A DNA stretch of 35,104 nucleotides. It comes from Oscillospiraceae bacterium (GTDB lineage: Bacteria; Bacillota; Clostridia; Oscillospirales; Acutalibacteraceae). Under the pieces are notes generated by a model. That model was given only the letters and a program-made list of their open reading frames with translations, searched no databases and was not told the origin of the DNA. Positions within the stretch are counted from its first letter, which is position 1, and every line of letters begins with the position of its first letter. The stretch is taken from NCBI GenBank assembly GCA_902788995.1, contig CADAMO010000023.1, positions 1 through 35,104 of the forward strand, in the 5' to 3' direction. Positions 22,407 to 30,720 of this stretch are shown here, one piece after another. Position numbers and translations under genes: made by a program.

Positions 22407-24821
22407 ATGTCATTTCAAACGCTGCTGCAAAAAGGACCGGTGCTGCTGGACGGCGGCATGGGCACGGTGCTGTGTTCCATGGGGCTGCGCCCCGGCGAGC
22501 ACACGGAGAGCTGGAACCTGACCCACCCGGACCGGGTGGCCTCCGTCCACCGCGCCTATATGGATGCGGGCAGCCAAATCGTCTGTGCCAACACCTTTGG
22601 GGTGAACACGCAGGCCTACACGTCGCAGGAGGCGGACGCGCTGATCGGCGCGGCCTTTGACTGCCTTCGCCGGGCAAAGGCGGAGACCGCCGGGACGCAG
22701 GAGGTTCTGTTTGCGCTGGATATCGGCCCGCTGGGGCGGCTGCTGGCTCCCTTCGGCGATCTGGATTTTGAGGACGCCGTCACGGTGTTTGCCGACGTGG
22801 TGCGGCTCGGTGTGAAGCATGGCGCTCAGGCCGTCGTGATCGAGACCTTTACCGATCTCTATGAAACAAAGGCGGCGCTGCTGGCGGCGAAGGAAAACTG
22901 CCGCCTGCCGGTGATCGTCTCCAACGCCTACAGCAAGGACGGCCGTCTGCTGACCGGCGCGCTGCCGGAGGCGGTGATCGCCGTGCTGGAGGGCATGGGG
23001 GCGGACGTGATCGGCGTCAACTGCTCCTTCGGCCCCAAGGCGCTGCTGCCCATCGTGAAAACCTATCTGGAGCGGGCCTCCGTGCCGGTGATCTTCCAGC
23101 CCAACGCAGGGCTGCCGGAGACCACGCCGGAGGGCGTGCGCTATAACGTGGGCCCGGCGGAATTTGCCGCGGACGTGACGGAAAGCCTGCGCCTCGGCGT
23201 GCGGCTGGCGGGGGGGTGCTGCGGCACCACGCCGGCGTATATCGCCGCCCTGCGAAAGGCGGCCGAAAACGTCGCGCCGGTTCCGGTCGTGAACAAGGGC
23301 CGCACCGTGGTCGCTTCCCGCGTGTATGCGGCAGAGCTGGATGAAAAACCGGTGATCATCGGCGAACGCATCAATCCCACGGGCAAGAAAAAACTGAAAC
23401 AGGCCATTCTCGATGGCAATTGGGACTATCTGATGGGCGAGGCCGAGGCCCAGGAGGCGGCAGGCGCGCAGATCCTGGACGTGAACGTGGGCGTGCCCGG
23501 CACGGACGAGCCCGCCAATCTGCGGCGCGTCGTGGAAGAGCTGCAGGCGGAATTCACCCTGCCCCTGCAGATCGACACCTCCGATCCCGCCGCCATGGAG
23601 GCCGCCCTGCGCCGCTACAACGGCAAGGCCATGATCAACTCGGTCAACGGCAAGAAAGGGAGCATGGAGACGGTCTTCCCGCTGCTGAAAAAATACGGCG
23701 GTGTGGCGGTGGCGCTGACGCTGGATGAAAACGGCATCCCGGAAACGGCGGAGGGCCGCGTTGCCATCGCGGAGCGCATCCTTACGGAAGCCGAAAAGTA
23801 CGGCGTCGACAAAAAGGATATCGTCTTCGATCCGCTGTGCCTCACCGTCAGCGCGGACGGCGCTGCGGCGGCGACCACCCTTTCGGCGGTGAAGACCATC
23901 CGGGAACGCTTGGGCTGCCATACGGTGCTGGGGGTCTCCAACGTGTCCTTCGGCCTGCCGGAGCGGCCGAATATCAACAGCGCCTTCCTGACGCTGGCCT
24001 TTGAAAACGGCCTTTCCGCCGCCATCATGAATCCCTGCTCTTACGACATGATGCGCGCTTATTACGCGTTTAACGCTCTCAGGGGCTTCGACCCCAACTG
24101 TGGGGAATATATCGCCTTCTGTCAGAAATACGGCGGCGCGGCCGCTCCTGCCATGACCGCCGCCCCGGCGGCCGGAACCCCCGCCGGAGAACAGAAAGAA
24201 GCGGGTCTGAAGGCCGCGGTGGTCAGGGGGATGCGGGATAAATCCGCCGCCCTGGCGAAGGAGCTGCTGCAAAGCAGACCTCCCTTGGAAATCGTCACCG
24301 GCGAGATCATGCCCGCGCTGGAGAAGGTGGGCGCCGATTTCGAGCAGGGCAAGGTCTATCTGCCCGGCCTGCTTATGAGCGCCGAGGCGGCCAAGGCAGC
24401 CTTTGAGGTGATCAAAGCCGCCATGCCCCAACAGGACGCGGCGGCGGAAAAGAAATGCCCCTTCGTGCTGGCCACGGTCAAGGGGGACGTACACGACATC
24501 GGGAAAAATATCGTGAAGCTTCTGCTGGAGAATTACGGCTTTGAGGTGATCGACCTGGGTAAAGACGTGCCGCCGGAAACCGTCGCCGAGGCGGTGGCGG
24601 CGCACAGCGCCCCCTTCGCGGGCCTCAGCGCCCTGATGACCACTACCGTCCCCGCCATGGAGGAGACCATCCGCCTGCTGCGGCAGACCGCCCCCGCCTG
24701 TAAGATCGTGGTGGGCGGCGCGGTGCTCAGCGAAGCCTACGCCGCCAGAATCGGCGCGGATAAATACGCCCCGGACGCCATGGCCACCGTGCGCTACGCC
24801 AACGAGGTGCTGGGGAAGTGA
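22407..24821 (+). CDS. metH: Cobalamin-dependent methionine synthase (without reactivation domain)
   Basis: An 804-residue enzyme that transfers methyl from 5-methyl-THF through B12 to homocysteine. Residues 1-~290 are the homocysteine domain, with zinc cysteines in GVNCSFGP and GGCCGTTP. Residues ~310-570 are the folate (pterin) domain, with IIGERINPTGKKKL. An Ala/Pro linker (~575-600) leads to the helical cap and then the B12 Rossmann domain, where GDVHDIGKNIV holds D694, H696 (cobalt ligand) and G699. The C-terminal SAM-binding reactivation domain of the E. coli enzyme is absent, as in other ~800-residue forms, so a separate reactivase is needed and none is seen here. The start at 22407 follows AGAGGGA; the longer frame begins inside the repeat. 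Confidence 0.95.
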   Translation: MSFQTLLQKGPVLLDGGMGTVLCSMGLRPGEHTESWNLTHPDRVASVHRAYMDAGSQIVCANTFGVNTQAYTSQEADALIGAAFDCLRRAKAETAGTQEVLFALDIGPLGRLLAPFGDLDFEDAVTVFADVVRLGVKHGAQAVVIETFTDLYETKAALLAAKENCRLPVIVSNAYSKDGRLLTGALPEAVIAVLEGMGADVIGVNCSFGPKALLPIVKTYLERASVPVIFQPNAGLPETTPEGVRYNVGPAEFAADVTESLRLGVRLAGGCCGTTPAYIAALRKAAENVAPVPVVNKGRTVVASRVYAAELDEKPVIIGERINPTGKKKLKQAILDGNWDYLMGEAEAQEAAGAQILDVNVGVPGTDEPANLRRVVEELQAEFTLPLQIDTSDPAAMEAALRRYNGKAMINSVNGKKGSMETVFPLLKKYGGVAVALTLDENGIPETAEGRVAIAERILTEAEKYGVDKKDIVFDPLCLTVSADGAAAATTLSAVKTIRERLGCHTVLGVSNVSFGLPERPNINSAFLTLAFENGLSAAIMNPCSYDMMRAYYAFNALRGFDPNCGEYIAFCQKYGGAAAPAMTAAPAAGTPAGEQKEAGLKAAVVRGMRDKSAALAKELLQSRPPLEIVTGEIMPALEKVGADFEQGKVYLPGLLMSAEAAKAAFEVIKAAMPQQDAAAEKKCPFVLATVKGDVHDIGKNIVKLLLENYGFEVIDLGKDVPPETVAEAVAAHSAPFAGLSALMTTTVPAMEETIRLLRQTAPACKIVVGGAVLSEAYAARIGADKYAPDAMATVRYANEVLGK

Positions 24822-24864
24822 CCGCCCGCCGGGGCGAAGCGTCCCGATCCCCATAGACAGCAAA

Positions 24865-24895
24865 CAAGGATCTCTGAATCAATCAGGGATCCTTG
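24865..24895 (+). terminator. Intrinsic terminator after metH
   Basis: CAAGGATCTCTGA pairs with TCAGGGATCCTTG (one G-U) around a five-base loop and is followed by ATTTTTTATATT. It separates metH from the convergent sugar operon and may act on both. Confidence 0.85.
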
Positions 24896-24917
24896 ATTTT
24901 TTATATTGATCCATGCG

Positions 24918-25811
24918 TCAGGTCTGTCTTTCCTTCAAAAACGCCTCGGTCTGCGCCCGGTCGGGGATGGTCTCCGCCGCGCCTTTTTTCGTCACGGCGA
25001 TGGCGGCGGCAGCGGCGGCGTCGCGCAGCGCCTCCTGCGGCGATTTGCCGCTGAGCAGCGCGAAAAGGCTGTAACCGGTGAAGGTGTCTCCCGCGCCGGT
25101 GGTGTCCACCGCGTTCACGGCAAAGGCCGGGGTTTTTACCGTGTTTTCGCCGTCGTAATACAGTGCGCCGCGGCTCCCCAGCGTCAGGATGATCCGGCTG
25201 CCGCCCAGGGCAAACAGCGCCCGGGCGACGGCGTCGTCCTCCGTCTCCCCGGTGATGCGCCGCCCTTCATCCTCGTTCAGGATCAGCCAGTCGATGCAGT
25301 GATAGGGCAGGTCCTTGACCGCGTCCACATAGGGGGAGGGGTTCACCGCCGTGGTTATGCCCTGTTCATGGGCGCGGCGCAGCATATATTCCACGCAGGC
25401 GGTCTCATACTGGGTCAGCAGCAGGTCCGCGTCCCCGTGCCTGGCGAGCACCGCGTCGCAATACGGTTCGGTGATGGCCCGGTTGGCCCCGCCGAAAATA
25501 ATCATCTGATTGCGGCCCTGCGGGTCAATGCCGATAATGGCATGTCCCGTCGGCACGGCCGCTGTGCCGATCTCCTCGGCGCAAACGCCGCTGCGGGTCA
25601 GATAGTCCGTCAGAAACGCGCCGTCCTTTCCCACCATGCCGGCGACCACCACGTCCGCCCCGGCTTTTTTCAGCGCCAGCGCCTGATTGAGCCCCTTGCC
25701 CCCCACGTGGGTTTCCAGCTCCTCGCAGCCCAGCATTTCGCCCTTGTCGGGCAGATGGGGCAGGGAATAGACCTTGTCAATGTTCAGCGAACCGAACACA
25801 AGTATTTTCAA
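24918..25811 (-). CDS. Ribokinase-like sugar kinase (PfkB family)
   Basis: A 297-residue PfkB kinase. The N-terminal substrate motif is GGKGLNQALALKKAGA and the C-terminal motif is NAVDTTGAGDTFTGY, with the catalytic Asp and the anion hole. FGSLNIDKVYSLPHLPDKGEM begins it as in ribokinases. GAGGTGG precedes the ATG. It is the last gene of the minus-strand sugar operon and phosphorylates a sugar released or imported by the genes before it. Ribose is the family default, but the adjacent epimerase leaves other pentoses or ketohexoses open. The 123-base gap upstream holds short CCGCTCT repeats but no gene. Confidence 0.85.
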   Translation of the reverse strand: MKILVFGSLNIDKVYSLPHLPDKGEMLGCEELETHVGGKGLNQALALKKAGADVVVAGMVGKDGAFLTDYLTRSGVCAEEIGTAAVPTGHAIIGIDPQGRNQMIIFGGANRAITEPYCDAVLARHGDADLLLTQYETACVEYMLRRAHEQGITTAVNPSPYVDAVKDLPYHCIDWLILNEDEGRRITGETEDDAVARALFALGGSRIILTLGSRGALYYDGENTVKTPAFAVNAVDTTGAGDTFTGYSLFALLSGKSPQEALRDAAAAAAIAVTKKGAAETIPDRAQTEAFLKERQT

Positions 25812-25934
25812 ACTTATCCACCTCTGTCTCTGAAATCACGTCAGGCGGTATGCTCCGGCAGAACGCAGCCTCAACTGCCGTCCGGCGATCCCGCCGTCCC
25901 GCTCTTATCTCCGAATTCCGCTCTCCGCTCTCAC

Positions 25935-26606
25935 TCACGCTTCCGCCAGCAGCCGCCGCATCCGGCGGATGTTGCCGTTCAGGTCGCCGGGACCCAGCAC
26001 GCTGGAGGTGCCCACCACGAAGATATCCGCCCCGGCCCTGCGCATCAGCGGGGCCTTTTCATAGTTGACGTTGCCGTCCACCTCGATCCGGCAGTCAGGC
26101 CTTCCGGCCTCGTCCAGCAGACGGCGGGTGCGGGTGATCTTTTCAAGGGACCCCTCCACCATCTTTTGTCCCGCAAAGCCGGGGTAGACGGTCATCAGCA
26201 GCACGCCGCCCAGCAGCGGCAGGTAGGGGAGGACCACCGTCTCCGGCGTGTCGGGATTGATGGCGAGAAAGGCCGCTGCCCCCCGTTCCCGCACGGCGTT
26301 CAGCGCGCCGGTCACGTCCGCCGTGCTCTCGTAGTGGACGGAGACGAAGTCGCCCGGCCCGAAGGGGAAGGCCTTCAGCTTTTCTTCCGGCTCCGTCACC
26401 ATCAGGTGGATATCCAGCGGAATGGACGCGCCCGCTTTCATCCGGCGGCAGTAGTCGGTGCCGAGGCAGAAGTTCGGCACGAACTGCCCGTCCATCACGT
26501 CGATATGCAAATACTCGATCCCGTTGGCCTCAAAAACGTCGATGATCTCTCTCAATCTGAAAATATCCGCGCACATCAGCGACGGGGAAATGGCAGGTTG
26601 CAGCAT
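25935..26606 (-). CDS. Ribulose-phosphate 3-epimerase family protein
   Basis: A 223-residue TIM-barrel epimerase. Metal and catalytic motifs are SPSLMCADIF, LHIDVMDGQFVPN, LDIHLMVTEPEE, VHYES, LMTVYPGFAGQ and EVDGNVN (catalytic Asp), followed by GADIFVVGTSSVL at the phosphate site. AAGGAG precedes the ATG. Its place in a sugar operon, rather than among housekeeping pentose-phosphate genes, suggests a substrate-specific member such as an allulose-6-phosphate 3-epimerase, which resembles Rpe closely. Sequence alone does not decide. Confidence 0.85.
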   Translation of the reverse strand: MLQPAISPSLMCADIFRLREIIDVFEANGIEYLHIDVMDGQFVPNFCLGTDYCRRMKAGASIPLDIHLMVTEPEEKLKAFPFGPGDFVSVHYESTADVTGALNAVRERGAAAFLAINPDTPETVVLPYLPLLGGVLLMTVYPGFAGQKMVEGSLEKITRTRRLLDEAGRPDCRIEVDGNVNYEKAPLMRRAGADIFVVGTSSVLGPGDLNGNIRRMRRLLAEA

Positions 26607-26655
26607 TTGTTTTTCTCCTTGTTATTGTCGGGCGTCCCCCGGCGGTTTCTGACGG

Positions 26656-28530
26656 TTATTGCAGCAGTGCCAGCGCGAAGCCGTAGGGCGGAATATCGCT
26701 CAGCGTCACCGTGTCGCCCTGTATTGCCGCCTCGCACCGGAAGCCCTCCGCTTTCGTAAACGCGCCGTCCACCGTCACCGTCGGCGCGTAAATGGGGTCC
26801 GGAAAGGCGTTCCACAGGCCCACCGCCAGCTTATTTCCGTCGGCCTTTGCCAGCAGGTACAGCTCCGGGTGGCCGGGGCAGAAGGCGGGCAGCCGTTTGC
26901 CGCAGCGTTCAATGAAGGCCGCGATCTGCGGTCCGCGGACGTACTGGCGGAACCAGTCCTGTTCGCTGAAATACCCCTCAAAGGCGTAGATCAGGAACTG
27001 TTGTCCCGCTTGATTCTGATATTCATAGGAAAGGGGCCGTCGTTCGCCCGTCTCCGTCTCCGTCCATGACAGCACCCGGGCCTCCGGCGCAAGGGTCAGC
27101 GTCCGGGCGTCGGCGGCGTTGGGAATGGCCACGGCGCAGCCGTCCCGATACGTCTCTTCGCTCGCCTTGAACAGCGCCCCGAAGGAGACGACGCCCACGT
27201 CCACGCCCCGCTCCGCCAGCCGCGCGGCGGCGGAAACGTCCAAAATCATGCCGCCCTGCAGCGCCTCCTCCGGCACGCAAAGCACGTCGTCGCCGAAGGC
27301 CGCGCCGATCACGCCGTCGCCCTCGTAAACGGTGGGGATGCTGTTGGCCGCCAGAAAGCGTGAGGTGGCGGAAAAGGCCAGCTCCTGCACCTTTCCCGTT
27401 CCGGCAATGCGCGCCGGGATGGGGTACGTGCGGTATTTGTCCGCCTTGTCCCAGCAGCGCACCCCCGCGCAGGGCAGCCCGCCGAAAAACCGGTCGATGA
27501 CCTGATACGCTTCCGCGTTGCGCTTCGCCGCTTCCAGATATCCGGTCTCATAGTCCGCTGTGGCGGTGTAATCCAGCATATATTTCAGGATCCCGTCCGT
27601 GCAGCCGGCGGCCCGCAGGGCAGTGTCAAAAATCTCCAGAAACGCGGCGGGCGTCTTATAACGGGGGCGGGGGTAGGTGTCGCCCTCGCTGAATATCTCG
27701 GTCGCGCCGTCCTGCCGGCGGGCGCTTTCGCTGCGCTCCAGCTCGATCACGTCGCACAGCCGGTTGCCCCAGGCGCGCATGGCCGCCCAGTAGGGCGCGC
27801 CGATCAGCCGGTAAAAGGGACGGGTCCGCCCCGCCATGACGGCGCTGAGGCGGTCCGGTGTGGTCCCGTCCAGATCCCACGAGGTGATGCAGCTGCAAAA
27901 GCCCAGCCGCACGGTGGGGTCGACCCTGTCCACGTGGGCGCGCATGGCGGCTGCAAAGGCCTCCAGCGCTTCGCCGTTTGCCCGCACAAAGGCGGTCCGT
28001 ACGTCGCTCTCCCCGCCGGAGAGCAGCTTTTCTTTCAGTTCCTCCGGGGAAACCTTCCGGCCCAGCAGCGCGTTGATCCGGCGGCGGTGGTTGGGGCAGG
28101 TGCAGCCGAAGCCCATCTCCTGAAAGCCGTAGCGGAAGTCGTCGTCGAACTGGATCAGATCCACGCCGCAGCGGGCGATCTCCTCCAGAAAGCCCCCCAT
28201 GGCGTCGGTGTAGGCCGCGTCCGTGGGGCAGACGGTCATGGCGGAGACCTTGCCGTCCGGCGCTTCCATGCGGGTATAGCCTCGGTCGGGCTTCAGCAGA
28301 AAGGTCCACAGCCACGCGCCGGTCTCAAAACCGGCGCTTTTCAGAAAGGCGCAGTTGTCCCGCAGCGCCGCCAGCTCCTCTTCCCGCCCCGGGGAGAGCA
28401 GACTGCTTTCCTTCAGCGCCAGAAAGACGCGCCTGACCCCCGCTTCCCGCAGGCGCCGGGCGATCTGTTCCCGCAGGGACTGCCGGAACAGGCGGTTCGT
28501 CACCGGTACGGCCACGTCGTATGATCTCAT
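26656..28530 (-). CDS. Uncharacterised TIM-barrel (glycosidase-like) protein, 624 residues
   Basis: No signal peptide or membrane helix, so it is cytoplasmic. The first ~330 residues alternate helices and strands as in a TIM barrel, with candidate catalytic acids in the strand DLIQFDDDFRYGF and later DVIELERSES and EIFSEGDTYPRPR. A CTCPNH motif follows the first acid cluster. Residues ~400-500 look like a Rossmann-type domain (ILDVSAAARLAERGVDVGVVSFG), similar in position to the amidotransferase-like domain of GH42 enzymes. The end is a small beta domain. The layout suggests a glycoside hydrolase of an unassigned family. It lies between a glycoside permease and an epimerase, which supports action on an imported sugar derivative. 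The exact reaction is unknown. Confidence 0.6.
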   Translation of the reverse strand: MRSYDVAVPVTNRLFRQSLREQIARRLREAGVRRVFLALKESSLLSPGREEELAALRDNCAFLKSAGFETGAWLWTFLLKPDRGYTRMEAPDGKVSAMTVCPTDAAYTDAMGGFLEEIARCGVDLIQFDDDFRYGFQEMGFGCTCPNHRRRINALLGRKVSPEELKEKLLSGGESDVRTAFVRANGEALEAFAAAMRAHVDRVDPTVRLGFCSCITSWDLDGTTPDRLSAVMAGRTRPFYRLIGAPYWAAMRAWGNRLCDVIELERSESARRQDGATEIFSEGDTYPRPRYKTPAAFLEIFDTALRAAGCTDGILKYMLDYTATADYETGYLEAAKRNAEAYQVIDRFFGGLPCAGVRCWDKADKYRTYPIPARIAGTGKVQELAFSATSRFLAANSIPTVYEGDGVIGAAFGDDVLCVPEEALQGGMILDVSAAARLAERGVDVGVVSFGALFKASEETYRDGCAVAIPNAADARTLTLAPEARVLSWTETETGERRPLSYEYQNQAGQQFLIYAFEGYFSEQDWFRQYVRGPQIAAFIERCGKRLPAFCPGHPELYLLAKADGNKLAVGLWNAFPDPIYAPTVTVDGAFTKAEGFRCEAAIQGDTVTLSDIPPYGFALALLQ

Positions 28531-28552
28531 GAGGGCTTCTCCTTTCTCGTCG

Positions 28553-30718
28553 TTACGTGTTTGCGGTTTTTCCTCCGGCCCGGTGCAGCATCCGGGCGGC
28601 CTCCTCCGCCGCCGCGTCCCGGCGGGCCTTGGCCGCGGGGTAATCTTCCATAAAGCTGTCGATATCGGAATAGGCCTCGCTCAACTGCACGTGGCGCACG
28701 GCCCACAGATAGGGCTTCATCGTTCTGCCGTAGGAACGGCGGTCCCGGTTGCCCGCCCTGATGGCGACGTTCTTGGCCTTCTTTTCTTCTTTTGTGTCCT
28801 CCGGCAGGTCGTAGAGGGCTTCATATTCCGCCGGAGAGAAGGACGTGACGGCGCCGCGGGGAAGGGTGGCCTGCCGTTTCGCGGCGCGGGCCATGCGGAT
28901 CATATCGCCCCGCAGCTGCTTTTCTTCTTTCGTCTCCGCTGGGGGCAGATGCACCGCTTTTTCTTCCAGGCGGCTGTTGTCCTGCCCGGGGGCGGCGTTT
29001 GCCAGTTCGCGGCACAGCGCCAGCGCCGCTTTGCCGAAGGGTGTGGTATAGCGGGTCAGCTCGCTGTGGACGAACCGGGCGATGGTGATCTCTTCGTTCT
29101 CTGCCTTGATCTGCTTGTTCGCGCGGCGGCGTTCCCGCTTGTCTTCGCCGCTCTTGCGCAGCGCCAGCGGGGTCTTTTCCAGATGCTCCCGCATGGCAAA
29201 GACCGCTTCGCAGGCCTCGCAGTAGATATCGTCCGCCGCTACGCCCGCGTTTCTGTCCTCCACGGCGCTGCGGATGCGGATCACCCGCAGCACGGATTTC
29301 TGATCCGTATCGGTCAGGTCGTAGAAAAACCAGGGGATCACGTCCACGGCCGCGCCGATCAGCGAGAATTTCAGCAGTTCGTCCAGCAGGGGATAGAGCA
29401 GGTTGTCAGGCTTGTAATTGCCCTTTTCGTCATAGACGTTCAGCACGGAATAGTCGGTGCCGTCAAAGCCGTTGCGTTTGTAGACCCAGGGCACGAACAG
29501 GTTGGTCAGCGCCCCGACGGCGCCGCCCACGTAGGTGTCGATCACGCCGAAGGAGCCGTCGATCCGCTCGCCGCTGAGGTACTGCTGGTAGTCGCGGATA
29601 TCCGATTCGATGGACCGGTCGATGACCTCCGTCGTTTCCCAGAACCGGTTGAGGAAAAAGAAGATGAAGATGAACGCAAGGCTCTTTTTATAGGTCAGCG
29701 CCAGCCCCAGCGTGATGAACACCTGGGAGATATTTTTTACCAGCTTGAAGCCCCGCTTGCCGAATGTTCCGATCATCCAGGGGGAAAAGATCATGGCCCA
29801 CATGGAGGAGTTGTAGGAGACGGTATCCATGATACCGTAGGTGGTCATGGAGCCCATCTTGCCGTAGTAGAACACCCACTGCATCAGCACGTTTTTGCAG
29901 TCCTCCATGAAGTTGTTCCAGTTGTCGGAGCATTTGATCCAGAAGAGCTTGTTCTTGGCCACCTCCCGCAGGGCGTCCCGCAGGCTCACGCCCGCCGCCC
30001 GGGAGCGGGGCTCCACGATACGCTCGCTGACGCCGTAATAGGCCGTCAGGCTCATGGCCACGCCCACCACGATGATGCCGGGGTAGACCAGCCGGTAGGT
30101 CTTCATGCTGAACAGATCCCCGCCGGCCACCACGTCGCTCATCACCGGGATCAGCAGCCCCGTGATGGTGGGGGCCAGATTGTGGATCAGGGAGGAGACG
30201 GTCATGATCTTGACCCGCTCGGCGGAGTTGGGGGAGATCACGTACACCAGATTGCTCACGCCGGTCATATACCAGTTCTGGATATAGCCCTGAATCTGGC
30301 TGAGCACGAAGAGGGAGACCACCATGGGGTAGTAGGAGAGTTTTTCATAGGGATAGAACAGCGCCAGCAGCGACAGCAGGCCGCTGGGCACCGCCAGCTT
30401 CACGAACACCCGGTATTTGCCCGCCCGTGAACGGAGGTTGTCGATGATCCATGCGTTCAGCGGGGCGAGGGCGTAGCCGATGGCGGTGCAGATATAGCCG
30501 AGGATCAGCAGGTCCCGGTGGGTCATGTGCAGCGTCATGGCGGTAAAGGGGTTGTTGACGGTAAAGCTGATGCCGAAGGTGGTGGCCAGCCGCATGCCCA
30601 TCCACCCCACTGACAGCATGAGGTATTCCTTATACGCCACGTATTCGCCTTTGGCGGGGATCTTCCAGTAGGCGACCACGTCGCCGATCAGGGTCTTCGC
30701 TTTGTCGATCAGTACCAT
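28553..30718 (-). CDS. GPH/MFS-type glycoside permease with a long cytoplasmic tail
   Basis: A 721-residue transporter. The first ~460 residues contain about eleven or twelve hydrophobic helices with the layout of glycoside-pentoside-hexuronide:cation symporters. The N-terminal loop LNAWIIDNLRSRAGKYR has the conserved charged motif. After the last helix (~470), about 250 residues are hydrophilic and rich in Lys, Arg and Glu (DKRERRRANKQIKAENEE, ETKEEKQLR, DTKEEKKAKN). Usual members end near 450-500 residues, so the tail is exceptional. The ATG lies two bases after the GH30 stop, with GAGGA inside that gene's end. It probably imports the glycoside cleaved by the neighbouring enzymes. Confidence 0.8.
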   Translation of the reverse strand: MVLIDKAKTLIGDVVAYWKIPAKGEYVAYKEYLMLSVGWMGMRLATTFGISFTVNNPFTAMTLHMTHRDLLILGYICTAIGYALAPLNAWIIDNLRSRAGKYRVFVKLAVPSGLLSLLALFYPYEKLSYYPMVVSLFVLSQIQGYIQNWYMTGVSNLVYVISPNSAERVKIMTVSSLIHNLAPTITGLLIPVMSDVVAGGDLFSMKTYRLVYPGIIVVGVAMSLTAYYGVSERIVEPRSRAAGVSLRDALREVAKNKLFWIKCSDNWNNFMEDCKNVLMQWVFYYGKMGSMTTYGIMDTVSYNSSMWAMIFSPWMIGTFGKRGFKLVKNISQVFITLGLALTYKKSLAFIFIFFFLNRFWETTEVIDRSIESDIRDYQQYLSGERIDGSFGVIDTYVGGAVGALTNLFVPWVYKRNGFDGTDYSVLNVYDEKGNYKPDNLLYPLLDELLKFSLIGAAVDVIPWFFYDLTDTDQKSVLRVIRIRSAVEDRNAGVAADDIYCEACEAVFAMREHLEKTPLALRKSGEDKRERRRANKQIKAENEEITIARFVHSELTRYTTPFGKAALALCRELANAAPGQDNSRLEEKAVHLPPAETKEEKQLRGDMIRMARAAKRQATLPRGAVTSFSPAEYEALYDLPEDTKEEKKAKNVAIRAGNRDRRSYGRTMKPYLWAVRHVQLSEAYSDIDSFMEDYPAAKARRDAAAEEAARMLHRAGGKTANT

Positions 30719-30720
30719 CG

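Noticed and set aside
22410-24863. An 817-residue minus-strand open frame
   Set aside because: It is the complement of metH, whose zinc, folate and B12 motifs are intact; the antisense product has no recognisable domain.
24906-26759. A 617-residue plus-strand open frame across the kinase and epimerase
   Set aside because: A shadow of two genes with clear catalytic motifs; it spans an intergenic gap and has a biased composition.
28355-30430. A 691-residue plus-strand open frame over the permease
   Set aside because: The minus strand encodes a normal series of membrane helices here, and the plus-strand product is His/Gly-rich without domains.
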